Of a DNA stretch of 64,000 nt, positions 8,730 to 17,268 are shown one piece after another. Source of the stretch: Chitinophagales bacterium (GTDB taxonomy: Bacteria; Bacteroidota; Bacteroidia; Chitinophagales; UBA2359); NCBI GenBank assembly GCA_020628375.1, contig JAHDFD010000002.1, positions 197,025 through 261,024 on the forward strand, in the 5' to 3' direction. Numbering within the stretch: position 1 is the first letter of the stretch; the number at the start of each line of letters is the position of its first letter. Below the pieces are notes generated by a model that ran no database searches, was not told the origin of the DNA, and saw only the letters and a list, made by a program, of their open reading frames with translations. The position numbers were made by a program, and so were the translations under genes.

Positions 8730-9947
8730 TTATTTTCTAAGTGCCTCAGTAACTTTTAGCTTTCCGATTTTCCAGACTGGATACCAGTTAATACATATAG
8801 CAATAATTAAAACCCAAAGTGCCTGCGTATAAAAAATCTCAGGATTTAAGGAAAAATGAAGCACAGGTTCAATATCATATTTTTCGGCAAAATCAGTCAG
8901 ATCGGCTCCTAAATGTATCGGGTTATAATAGAAATAAGTGAGTACAGGAATACTGAATAATACACCAAATAAAACACCTGACATTGCCAATAGTATGCCT
9001 TCTAATACCTGAATAACAATTAATTTCCATCTTTTCATTCCGATTGATATCAGCACTCCGAATTCGTACAAACGTTCTGTGGTCATCATTAGAATAGTTC
9101 CGAACATACCAAAACCAATAATCAGATAAAGAATCCCCAAAGCGATCTGTCCGGCAGCATTATCAGCTTCTATTAACTGAATCAATTCGGGTAACATTTC
9201 TTTCCAGTGCATTGTTTCCAGCTCTTTTCCTTGCAGCTCATTTTTCAATGCTAATGCAATTCCTTCACTCTTTCTTGGATATTCGGTATGAACGATTAAA
9301 GAACTTAATCTATTTTCAGCATTATACAAGTATTGTGCGGTGTTTAGTGGCAAGCAGACCAATGAAGCACTAAGCTGTGGTGAGCCATATCGAACGGTAC
9401 CTGCAATTGGATATTTACCGGCTGCACTTGCTCCCTGATAGCCCATTCCCAGAAGGACCAAAGTGTCGCCAATACCTAGGTTTAAATATTCTGCCAACCT
9501 TTCTCCCAGTATTACTTCATCTTTTCCTTTACTGAAATAACTTCCATCTACTAATTTAGACGACAAGTTAAGAATATGGCTTTCGGCTTCAGGATCAACT
9601 CCTGTAACCATTACACCTCTGGTTAAATCTCCGGCAGATGCCAATGCAAATGATTCCAGTCTAGGAATAATGGCTGAAACTTTATCATGTTCCAAAATAG
9701 TTTGTTTTAAACTATCTGAAAAGACCAGCGTATTCTCAAGCGACTTTTCTTTCCAGTATCCTTCAGCATGTACCTGCGTATATCCGGTGTAGTAGCCAAC
9801 TACATTTTTTATCATATTATCATAAACACCAAATTGTAAAGAACGCATCAGCAAAGCAAAAAAAACAGCAAAGAAAACAGAAGCCATGGTTATCATGCTT
9901 CTTCTCTTATTTCTGAATAAATTTCTAATCGCTAATCGTAAATACAT
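8730..9947 (-). CDS. FtsX/LolE-type ABC transporter permease
   Basis: This 405-residue inner-membrane permease belongs to the MacB/LolCE class. One membrane helix near residues 19-40 is followed by a periplasmic MacB-PCD-like domain (about 45-265, containing VMVTGVDPEAE). Three more helices make up the FtsX domain (about 268-400, including TTERLYEFGVLISIGMKR). These proteins extract lipoproteins or other substrates using a separate ATPase; none is encoded directly beside it. A LolA-like periplasmic protein gene lies 50 bases upstream on the same strand, so the two probably form an operon for export of a lipoprotein or outer-membrane component. The motif M-ERLYEFG-L-IG is characteristic of this class. 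The substrate is inferred. Confidence 0.8.
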   Translation of the reverse strand: MYLRLAIRNLFRNKRRSMITMASVFFAVFFALLMRSLQFGVYDNMIKNVVGYYTGYTQVHAEGYWKEKSLENTLVFSDSLKQTILEHDKVSAIIPRLESFALASAGDLTRGVMVTGVDPEAESHILNLSSKLVDGSYFSKGKDEVILGERLAEYLNLGIGDTLVLLGMGYQGASAAGKYPIAGTVRYGSPQLSASLVCLPLNTAQYLYNAENRLSSLIVHTEYPRKSEGIALALKNELQGKELETMHWKEMLPELIQLIEADNAAGQIALGILYLIIGFGMFGTILMMTTERLYEFGVLISIGMKRWKLIVIQVLEGILLAMSGVLFGVLFSIPVLTYFYYNPIHLGADLTDFAEKYDIEPVLHFSLNPEIFYTQALWVLIIAICINWYPVWKIGKLKVTEALRK

Positions 9948-9997
9948 TAGAAGATTGGATAAAGTTAATTAACACATTTAGTGCAAGATCTAAGAAT

Positions 9998-10759
9998 CTA
10001 TCTTAAAGCGTTTTTCATTTTTTGTTGTGAAAAGAACGAAGACTCGATTGGGCGATCAAAAAAGATTTCAAGATATTCGATTCTGGTTTTATTTCCATCA
10101 TCTTCAACCGGAATCACTTCAACTAATGTTGGCACTTTTCTTCCGTCCATTTCTTTGATATTAGAAAAAGTCATCTCATTAACAAGAAAATCATCTTCAT
10201 CGTAAAACTCTGCTCTCAATTCAATAAATTCCTCTTTAGAAAACCAAGAATATATTTTCCCCCACACTACAGGAGCATCTGGCTTCGGTAATAGTTCAAC
10301 TTTGTAACAGTCATAATCTCCAATTTGCTCTTCGCCAATAATTGTGTGTGTGTAATCTTCTAAAATTGAAGCTGCTTTAACCAGATCGTCATTCGTAAAA
10401 TCAGAGCCCATCCATGATTGCATCATCATTGAAGGTGGCAATTTAACCACTCTTGCTATGTTGGGCACCCAATTATAAATTTCTTGCTCTCTTTTAAGGA
10501 AAGCGGTTCCTTTTTCCCTTGCTGGTGATTCAACAGCGATCAAGGCAAAATCATCGCCCAAAGACCAACTTTTCATCACCATTTCACGGGTGTATTTGGG
10601 TCTTATAATACTCATTTTAATCGTTGCCTGATGGGTTGCTCCCCGAACGTGTTCCTGAGATCGTTCAATAATTTCTGCAGCGGTAATTTCCTGAGCACTC
10701 AACTCACTAAAGTTGCAATATAAGATGGTAAGTATAAATAGGACTAAAAAGTTTTTCAT
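9998..10759 (-). CDS. LolA-like outer-membrane lipoprotein-sorting protein
   Basis: This 253-residue periplasmic protein has a signal peptide (1-22, ending LSAQ) and then the half-barrel fold of the LolA-like family often annotated as outer membrane lipoprotein-sorting protein. Recognisable family features are AAEIIERSQEH at the N-terminus, the R-KGTAFLKRE segment and the central VKLPPSMMMQSWMGSDFTNDDLV block. The YSWFSKEEF-ELRAEFYD hairpin and a final IEYLEIFFDRPI strand follow. It is encoded upstream of the FtsX permease with a 50-base gap, which suggests transfer of a lipid or lipoprotein from that permease. It differs from canonical LolA, so the cargo may not be lipoproteins in general. 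Confidence 0.8.
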   Translation of the reverse strand: MKNFLVLFILTILYCNFSELSAQEITAAEIIERSQEHVRGATHQATIKMSIIRPKYTREMVMKSWSLGDDFALIAVESPAREKGTAFLKREQEIYNWVPNIARVVKLPPSMMMQSWMGSDFTNDDLVKAASILEDYTHTIIGEEQIGDYDCYKVELLPKPDAPVVWGKIYSWFSKEEFIELRAEFYDEDDFLVNEMTFSNIKEMDGRKVPTLVEVIPVEDDGNKTRIEYLEIFFDRPIESSFFSQQKMKNALR

Positions 10760-10869
10760 ACAATATAGATACTACTAGTATAGCAAGGATTAAATTTGAA
10801 AAATCAAAACAAAGTTACATTGTTAAACCATGTAACGGCATTTGAGTTCAAGAACTAAAAGAAAATTTT

Positions 10870-11418
10870 ATGCATTGGCTGAAATTATTGATTATTCCAT
10901 TAAATATTATTGCTTTTCAGACAGAAGCTTGTCAGCAAAAATCTGCTGAAGTAAATAACAAAGAAGTTACAGTGAAAGAAGAAGTGAACAATAATTCTAT
11001 AAATTCAACTCCCATGTTAACCGGAACATGGGTAGAATCGGGAATAAACGAAAAAGGGGTTTATCGGCTTGCACCACGAAGAGGAGGGTTAAGTAAAATG
11101 GTTTTTAACGAAGATGGAACGATGATTCATAAAGGCGCATTGAACTGCGGTTTTGGAAAACAGTTTGAAGGCACTTTCAAGGTAGTTGATGACTCAAAAA
11201 AACTAGTTGCCAATTATAACCGTACAACGAAATATATGGGTCCTGATAAAGACCCACAGCCTATTGATGAATCTGAAGAATATACCATTGTTGATATTAC
11301 TACTAATACTTTAGTGCTTATTCGTAAAGATGGTTTTGGTGGAGAAAAGCAAATAGCCTATATCAAAGAAACTGTTTGGGAGACTATGGAATCGAATGAG
11401 TATGTGAAAGAAGAATAA
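10870..11418 (+). CDS. Hypothetical exported lipocalin-like protein
   Basis: The product has 182 residues. The N-terminus is hydrophobic (WLKLLIIPLNIIAF) and followed by TEAC, a poor but possible lipobox that would make C21 the lipidated residue. A Lys/Glu/Asn-rich spacer leads to a compact beta domain starting LTGTWVES. Strands such as KMVFNEDGTMIHKGAL, GTFKVVDDSKKLV and YTIVDITTNTLVLIRKD have the up-and-down pattern of lipocalin-like or DUF-type bacterial domains. No specific family was recognised. It converges on the next gene with only two bases between stops, and it is transcribed away from the LolA-like gene. The export prediction is moderate and the function is unknown. Confidence 0.55.
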   Translation: MHWLKLLIIPLNIIAFQTEACQQKSAEVNNKEVTVKEEVNNNSINSTPMLTGTWVESGINEKGVYRLAPRRGGLSKMVFNEDGTMIHKGALNCGFGKQFEGTFKVVDDSKKLVANYNRTTKYMGPDKDPQPIDESEEYTIVDITTNTLVLIRKDGFGGEKQIAYIKETVWETMESNEYVKEE

Positions 11419-11420
11419 AT

Positions 11421-11702
11421 TCAGACGCTTACGCCACAGTTTTTACATACTTTTCCATTTCCATCGTTTTTAAGTTGAATACCTGAGACATGGGTTTCAA
11501 CAAATTGCTGAATGAAAGCTTTTTGATGTTTGGAATCGTGATTGATATTATCTTTTGTTTGATCTTTCACGTACTCACGATATTGACCATCATAAGCTTG
11601 TGTTCCCCAACAGTTAGGGCAGGCTCCTGCTTCAAATATTTCTTCATTCGTGAAAATTTCTGAAGATTTTTTCTTACCAAATAATTTTTCTAAGAATCCC
11701 AT
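11421..11702 (-). CDS. Small zinc-ribbon-like protein
   Basis: This 93-residue cytoplasmic protein has two cysteine pairs: CPNC in the middle and CKNC five residues from the C-terminus. The spacing would form a single zinc site. The N-terminus is basic (FGKKKSS) and preceded by a MGFLEKLF start, which could be an amphipathic helix. The segment between the pairs is rich in Lys, Gln, Asp and His. I do not recognise a characterised family; similar short proteins occur in Bacteroidota. It lies 10 bases downstream of the DUF547 gene on the same strand, so the two may be co-transcribed. Confidence 0.6.
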   Translation of the reverse strand: MGFLEKLFGKKKSSEIFTNEEIFEAGACPNCWGTQAYDGQYREYVKDQTKDNINHDSKHQKAFIQQFVETHVSGIQLKNDGNGKVCKNCGVSV

Positions 11703-11712
11703 TTGTTTATAT

Positions 11713-12543
11713 TTATTCGTTCAAATTCCAATTATAATCCATATACTGAACTTCGATATCTTCTGCTATCTTCTTATCGAGAAATTGATTTAGATAAGCT
11801 ATTAAAGTAGTTTTTTTAGTAAAATCTTTTTCAAACCAACTAAAGATCTTCGATACTTTAACAGGTATTTCTGAAAAGTTATTCTTTTCCAAATCATTCA
11901 CAAAATCCATAGCCTGATCGTTTAACTGCTGTTCAAGTTTTTCTGCCAAATAAGCTTCATTCAATAACTTTGGACAAGAAACCGATGCACAATTAATAGC
12001 AAAATGAATTCTTGGTTCATTGAATTTCTTTCTTAAAATTTCATGTTCAACAGTATTCAGGTCAAACTCATTCCCACCAATAGTAAAGAATTTAATATCC
12101 CAGGGGGAATTTATCATCGGAATATCACCTGCAATATTTTTAATACTTTGTACTGGATAATGTTGAACAATTAATTGAACAGTAAAGGCATTATACACAT
12201 TTATCCAATAAGCAAGCTGTTCATTAGAATTCCAATTCTCATTAGGTGGCCGATTACTTAAAAGCTGTAAATACTGATTTAGTTGAAGACTATCTTCGAT
12301 AAACCCTTTGTAATTCACATTCCCTGATGTTGAAACATGTTGTTTCAGCAAAGTATTCCAAATTTGATGTGAAGGAACATCTGCATTATTGTTATCAAAA
12401 TCAGTAAAATTCACCTTTTCTCCACGTAACTGTTTAATAAAAGTGAGAAGTTTTAAACCTACTTCATTGGCACTACAACTAGAGATTTGAAAAACAACGA
12501 TAAGACTCAATAGTAACAAAAAGTATTTGAACACTTTTTTCAT
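11713..12543 (-). CDS. DUF547 domain lipoprotein
   Basis: The product is 276 residues with a lipoprotein signal ending ISSC (C23), so it is probably anchored in the envelope. The rest is a DUF547 domain. Key segments are the NVNYKGF start, LAYWINVYNAFTVQLI, then SPWDIKFFTIGGNEFDLNTVEHEILR, and RIHFAINCASVSCPKL with the conserved N-C-S-x-S-C-P core. DUF547 proteins show a distant resemblance to transglutaminase/papain-like folds, and that core cysteine may be a nucleophile, but no activity is established to my knowledge. It sits in a minus-strand run with the zinc-ribbon gene below and the Pycsar-like gene above, 63 bases away. Confidence 0.8.
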   Translation of the reverse strand: MKKVFKYFLLLLSLIVVFQISSCSANEVGLKLLTFIKQLRGEKVNFTDFDNNNADVPSHQIWNTLLKQHVSTSGNVNYKGFIEDSLQLNQYLQLLSNRPPNENWNSNEQLAYWINVYNAFTVQLIVQHYPVQSIKNIAGDIPMINSPWDIKFFTIGGNEFDLNTVEHEILRKKFNEPRIHFAINCASVSCPKLLNEAYLAEKLEQQLNDQAMDFVNDLEKNNFSEIPVKVSKIFSWFEKDFTKKTTLIAYLNQFLDKKIAEDIEVQYMDYNWNLNE

Positions 12544-12606
12544 AAGCCTAAGTTCTACAAAAAATTAAGAGAAAGGGGTCTTTTGATAGACAAATATGAA
12601 CTTCCA

Positions 12607-13815
12607 TCATGAGAAAGCATAACTTGCTCCAAAAACGATAATCGAAATAACAATTCCTATTAAGAAAACATCATAGGATAATCTAATGTAGTGATACTTA
12701 TTATTTAATTCCACGCCTAATGAATATATATCGTGAACAATTGTTGGGTACAACATATCGCGATTCTTAAGCATATTACCCACCATAGTTTGATAACTTT
12801 TTTCATTCAGAAAATGAAAATCATCAAATGTCATTAGTCCTTTTATCGCCCTTCCAAAATCAAGTGCTGTAGCTTTCTTAGGTTTCTGAGGTCGGGAAGC
12901 AAAAATGGCAAAGGTTATTGAAATAAGATTGGTCGCTAATATACACAGTACCGGAAAGATCAAGTAAAAATCTTCTTTTACTAAGGGTAGTAGTGTACCT
13001 ACAACAACCGAAATAATGATGGCATTTATGGTAAGGAGGATATTCGATTTATTATCTAATATTTGTCTTCGGGTATAAAGGTTTCTCGAAGCCAGTCTAA
13101 ACCAGGTTTCTACACCTCTGTCCGGTATTTTTTCGTATTTATCTACCTTTTTCTTGAAAACTTTAAGTTGCTGTTGATCAACTTCCAGGTCTTTCATCAA
13201 CATTGCATCACGCTTCTCATCCAAGACCTTAAGTGTATTCTTCGCCCACTTTTTCCGATCATCCAATAGAGAGCCATACTGACGAGAACCATACAAAGAA
13301 TAAAAAGTACACTCATCGAACTTATCTTTAAGTTTCATGATAAGCAACTCATCGGTAATGTGTCCATTATAAAAGACTTCGAGTTCTTTTTTGTATTCAT
13401 GGTAGTCGTCATCAACCGTACTGAGTACACCTACTTGTTGTACATCTTTGAATACCATTTGGGCAAGCGCTAGCTCTTCATCTTTATGGGTTTCATCTGA
13501 GAGATTACTTAGTATAAGATCACTAACCGGTCCTTTATTCTCAAGTTCGCTAACAGCATCGGTTACCAACTCGTAACACTCCTTTGAATGGGTAGAATAA
13601 CCATTATACATACATAAATAACGTATAGGAATGCTTAATATAATACTGACCTTCTCATTTTGAGTGAGTGGTTCATATTGCATTAACTCTTGGGCAATAG
13701 ACAACTCTACCCCCATCAATTTAGGCGTATGATAGGGAAAATTAATCTGCCATTCGGCATTTTCGTCGTAATCAACCTGCAACTGCTCCACCAATGTCTG
13801 AAGATCGAAATCCAT
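12607..13815 (-). CDS. Pycsar-type transmembrane effector fused to degraded HD domain
   Basis: The product has 402 residues. The C-terminal half (about 235-402) matches the Pycsar effector / DUF5706 membrane domain. It begins ETWFRLASRNLYTRRQ, then DNKSNILLTINAIIIS, and has helices at about 258-280, 284-307 and 381-401. The N-terminal half (about 25-210) keeps the helical layout of the HD phosphohydrolase domain fused to this effector in many Bacteroidota. In the segment that normally reads like WFHDTGYS, this protein has YLCMYNGYS (67-74), so the metal-binding His-Asp pair is gone. In Pycsar systems such membrane domains are opened by cCMP or cUMP from a pyrimidine cyclase; no cyclase is encoded in this window. 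It may sense a nucleotide or act as a stand-alone stress protein. The domain call is good and the HD-remnant call is inference. Confidence 0.75.
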   Translation of the reverse strand: MDFDLQTLVEQLQVDYDENAEWQINFPYHTPKLMGVELSIAQELMQYEPLTQNEKVSIILSIPIRYLCMYNGYSTHSKECYELVTDAVSELENKGPVSDLILSNLSDETHKDEELALAQMVFKDVQQVGVLSTVDDDYHEYKKELEVFYNGHITDELLIMKLKDKFDECTFYSLYGSRQYGSLLDDRKKWAKNTLKVLDEKRDAMLMKDLEVDQQQLKVFKKKVDKYEKIPDRGVETWFRLASRNLYTRRQILDNKSNILLTINAIIISVVVGTLLPLVKEDFYLIFPVLCILATNLISITFAIFASRPQKPKKATALDFGRAIKGLMTFDDFHFLNEKSYQTMVGNMLKNRDMLYPTIVHDIYSLGVELNNKYHYIRLSYDVFLIGIVISIIVFGASYAFS

Positions 13816-13896
13816 AGATCATTATATCAACCGAACTATATAAGCAAATAGCGTTCCGTTAACAGAAAATAATTGAACAAAATATTATATACGGTC

Positions 13897-14775
13897 TTAT
13901 TTGAGTGCGGTTACAATTTCTTCAAAAGCCCTTTTAGCTTCTGGTATAGGAAAAAACATCCATGTATGAATCATTTTCGGATATTCGTGGTAATTAACAT
14001 TAACACCTGCTTCTGCCGCCTTCTGAGCAAACTTCTTACCGTCGGGATAAAGCATATCGTAGGTACCACAAAAAATATCCATTGCTGGTAAACCACTCAA
14101 GTCTGCATATACTGGCGAAAAATTAGTATCAAGCGGATTGGCTCCATTTATGTACCATTTACCGCAGGTAGCAATTCCATCTATTGCAAGAAATGGATCT
14201 ATTTCTGTAATCGCCCAGGCCTCCTCGTTACTCATTGTCATTTCTACCGCAGGGCTTAATGGAATCAATTTGCTAACCATAGGAATATTATTTTCCTTTG
14301 CCCATAAAGTAGTGGTGATAATCAAATTTCCACCTGCCGAATCTCCCGCCATTACTATATTTTCAGGATCGTATTCATTAATGAAGTACTTATAAACCGA
14401 CTGAATACTTTTTTGAATTATTCGATGGTCATGTTCGGGTGTTTTGGGGTAATCAACCATTATGACAGTATAACCAGTTCTTTTTATTATTTTGGAAAGA
14501 AAATGCCAGTGAACATTCATTGGACCAGAAATAAAAGCGCCTCCATGAATATAGAAAAGCACTTTATTCGATTCTGTATTTTTAGGTTTTATGACATGAA
14601 CAATAGAACCATCAATATCCATTCGTTCTTTACTACAGTTACCGAAAAACCAAAAAGGAGGCTTATGAAGGTCTAATAATCTCAACAAACGCAAGTTCAA
14701 CTTTTGTGTTTTTAGCAGCCTGCGAATAGTATTTCGCATAATGAACTTAGTTATTTTACTTCTCAGACTCTCCAT
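13897..14775 (-). CDS. Alpha/beta hydrolase, hormone-sensitive-lipase family
   Basis: This 292-residue esterase or lipase hydrolyses carboxyl esters. The oxyanion motif HGGAF is at 77-81, the nucleophile S146 lies in GDSAGGN, and the acid and base are D240 (GTYDMLYPDG) and H270 (MIHTWMFF). All catalytic parts are present. The basic N-terminal stretch without a signal peptide suggests a cytoplasmic or membrane-attached enzyme. It is divergent from crtI with about 150 bases between starts. The natural substrate is unknown, and a link with carotenoid esters would be speculation from position alone. Confidence 0.85.
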   Translation of the reverse strand: MESLRSKITKFIMRNTIRRLLKTQKLNLRLLRLLDLHKPPFWFFGNCSKERMDIDGSIVHVIKPKNTESNKVLFYIHGGAFISGPMNVHWHFLSKIIKRTGYTVIMVDYPKTPEHDHRIIQKSIQSVYKYFINEYDPENIVMAGDSAGGNLIITTTLWAKENNIPMVSKLIPLSPAVEMTMSNEEAWAITEIDPFLAIDGIATCGKWYINGANPLDTNFSPVYADLSGLPAMDIFCGTYDMLYPDGKKFAQKAAEAGVNVNYHEYPKMIHTWMFFPIPEAKRAFEEIVTALK

Positions 14776-14924
14776 ATAATTGTTAATTCAAATCTTATTA
14801 AGAAAGTTTTTTTGATATTTCTCAACCAAATCAAAACTTTCATTGTTAGGTGAACATCATTTCAAAAACAGCTCACGAATTTAGTTATTCTTTGCTTGAA
14901 TAATGTTAAAACTTTTATTGTATT

Positions 14925-16406
14925 ATGAAAGAAAAAGTATTAATAGTAGGTGCAGGACTTGGGGCATTGGCAACGGCTTTACGTTTAGTAACCAGAGGTT
15001 ATGAAGTAGAAATAGTTGAAAAGCATCATCAGGCAGGAGGACGATTAAATCAGATAAAACAAGATGGGTTCACTTTTGACACAGGACCATCTTTCTTTAG
15101 CATGAGTTATGAATTCGATGAACTGTTCAAAGATTGTGGTATGGAAAACCCACTTGAAATGAATGAGTTGAATCCTGTTTACTCAGTTTATTTTTCAAAC
15201 AGAAAGAAGCCATTCCTTATTTATAAAGACCTTGAGAAGTTAGCAAAAGAATTTTATGATGTTGAAGGAGATTTCGTGCAAAAAGCAAAGGGCTATTTAG
15301 CACAGGCAAAGGCACTTTTTCACGATACAGAAAATGTAATCGTTAAGAGAAATTATAATAATTTATTACAATATGGAACAAGTTTGTTACGCGTTCCGAT
15401 CAAGCACTCTCCTTTGCTGTTCAGAACGATGTGGCAGGAATTGGAAAGACATTTCGATAGTGAAGAGGTAAAGATCATTTTCTCTTTGGTAGCATTTTTC
15501 TTAGGTGCAACTCCATTTGACACACCTGCTGTTTATAGTTTATTGAATTATACTGAATTAGAGCACGATGGTTATTGGAATATCAAAGGCGGAATGTATA
15601 AGATCACTGAAACATTTGTGAGCTTATTAGAAGAAAGAGGTGTAAAATTCCATTATAACACTGAAATTACTTCTGTTATTACAAATGGCAAAGAAGTAAA
15701 CGGATTTGTAGATCAGAATGATCATGTTTGGAAGGCAGATAAATATGTTTGTAATGCAGATGCCGCCGCTTTCAGAGGAAAAATGCTTGGCAGAAAGAAA
15801 TTTACAGAGGCAAAACTAGATAAAATGGACTGGACTTTAGCTCCGTTTACCATTTATCTGGGTGTGAAAGGCAAAGTTGAAAACTTGCATCATCACAACT
15901 ATTTCCTTGGTGATAATTTCAAATCTTATGCTGATAAGATCTTCAAGATGTCGGTAAATCCTGAAAAACCTTACTACTATGTAAATGTAAGTTCGAAATC
16001 GAATGCAGCCTGTGCCCCGGAAGGTTGTGAGAATTTATTCATTTTATGCCCCGTTCCGGATTTAAGATACAAACCAGATTGGCAAGATAAAGAACAATTA
16101 GCTGAAACCATTCTAAAAGATATGAGTGAAAGGGTTGGTTTTGACTTAATCGGTAACAGAGTTACTCAAACTATTTTAGATCCTGTTGACTGGCAAAATA
16201 TGTTCAATCTTTATCGTGGTAGTGGTTTAGGGCTTGCTCATGGCTTAAATCAGGTAGCAGCAATGCGTCCTAAGAATAAAGATGAAGAATTCGACAACCT
16301 CTATTATGTAGGTGCTTCAACAACTCCGGGTACTGGCTTACCGATCGTTGTTATCAGTTCAAAATTAGTAACAGAAAGAATAGAAAAAGATGTTCCAGTT
16401 ATATAA
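14925..16406 (+). CDS. crtI: Phytoene desaturase (carotenoid biosynthesis)
   Basis: This 493-residue FAD-dependent CrtI-type desaturase introduces double bases' worth of conjugation into phytoene on the way to lycopene. The N-terminal dinucleotide motif is VGAGLGALATALRL, followed by the EKHHQAGGRLNQ-F-FDTGPS region. The C-terminal FAD signature is YYVGASTTPGTGLPIVVISS. Length and motifs fit the bacterial family. A related desaturase or ketolase from the same superfamily cannot be fully excluded, but the adjacent phytoene synthase supports CrtI. Its 3' end overlaps the start of crtB by 17 bases, indicating one transcript with coupled translation. No lycopene cyclase or ketolase gene is seen in the window. 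Confidence 0.9.
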   Translation: MKEKVLIVGAGLGALATALRLVTRGYEVEIVEKHHQAGGRLNQIKQDGFTFDTGPSFFSMSYEFDELFKDCGMENPLEMNELNPVYSVYFSNRKKPFLIYKDLEKLAKEFYDVEGDFVQKAKGYLAQAKALFHDTENVIVKRNYNNLLQYGTSLLRVPIKHSPLLFRTMWQELERHFDSEEVKIIFSLVAFFLGATPFDTPAVYSLLNYTELEHDGYWNIKGGMYKITETFVSLLEERGVKFHYNTEITSVITNGKEVNGFVDQNDHVWKADKYVCNADAAAFRGKMLGRKKFTEAKLDKMDWTLAPFTIYLGVKGKVENLHHHNYFLGDNFKSYADKIFKMSVNPEKPYYYVNVSSKSNAACAPEGCENLFILCPVPDLRYKPDWQDKEQLAETILKDMSERVGFDLIGNRVTQTILDPVDWQNMFNLYRGSGLGLAHGLNQVAAMRPKNKDEEFDNLYYVGASTTPGTGLPIVVISSKLVTERIEKDVPVI

Positions 16407-17226
16407 AGATGTTTGTTATGATTGCTCAAGGCTAATAACTAAAAGTTACAGCACTTCTTTTTCAATGGGCATCAGAGCTTTAGATAAAGAATTGCGTGAT
16501 CCTATTTACGCAATTTATGGTTATGTACGTTTTGCTGATGAGATAGTAGATACTTTCCATGAATATAATAAAGCTGAACTTTTACAAGAATTCAGAACCG
16601 AAACGTATAAGACTATTAAGCAAGGAATAAGCCTTAATCCGGTTATGCAAACTTTCCAGGAAGTTGTTAACAAATATAATATTGACCACGAACTCATAGA
16701 TGCCTTTTTGGATAGCATGGAAATGGACCTTCACGACAATAGTTACGATATTAACTTATACGACAACTATATATATGGCTCCGCAGAAGTTGTTGGCTTA
16801 ATGTGTTTAAAAGTATTTGTTGAAGGAGATCAGGAAGAATATGAACGTTTACGACCTGGTGCACAAGCTTTAGGAGCGGCTTTCCAAAAAGTTAACTTTT
16901 TAAGGGACATGAAAAGTGATTTTGAAGAAAGAGATCGAATTTATTTCCCAGACGTCGATTTTTCAAATTTCAATTTATCTGATAAATTAAAAATTGAAAA
17001 CGATATTCAAAAAGATTTCAATAAAGCTTATATAAGCATTCTAGAATTGCCTAAATCTGCACGCTTAGGTGTTTACTCAGCATACCGCTATTACCTCTCT
17101 TTATTTCAGAAAATTAAAGCATTACCACCAGAACAAATTCTATCAGGAAGAATTAGAGTGCCAAATGATCAAAAATTAATCTTACTTTTTAAATCTGCAT
17201 TGAGAAATCAGCTGAACCTTTTTTAA
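16390..17226 (+). CDS. crtB: Phytoene synthase
   Basis: This 278-residue enzyme joins two geranylgeranyl diphosphates into phytoene, the first committed carotenoid step. The first aspartate-rich motif is DEIVD (in YVRFADEIVDTFHE) and the second lies in VNFLRDMKSDFEERDRIYFP. The SKSYSTSFS-type start and YGSAEVVGLM segment are also typical. The ATG at 16390 overlaps crtI by 17 bases, so the two are almost certainly translated from one message. Squalene synthase-like enzymes share the fold, but the partner gene favours phytoene synthase. Confidence 0.92.
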   Translation: MFQLYKDVCYDCSRLITKSYSTSFSMGIRALDKELRDPIYAIYGYVRFADEIVDTFHEYNKAELLQEFRTETYKTIKQGISLNPVMQTFQEVVNKYNIDHELIDAFLDSMEMDLHDNSYDINLYDNYIYGSAEVVGLMCLKVFVEGDQEEYERLRPGAQALGAAFQKVNFLRDMKSDFEERDRIYFPDVDFSNFNLSDKLKIENDIQKDFNKAYISILELPKSARLGVYSAYRYYLSLFQKIKALPPEQILSGRIRVPNDQKLILLFKSALRNQLNLF

Positions 17227-17268
17227 AAAAGTCTTACCTAATTCGTTCAAAATACAAGAACATATATA

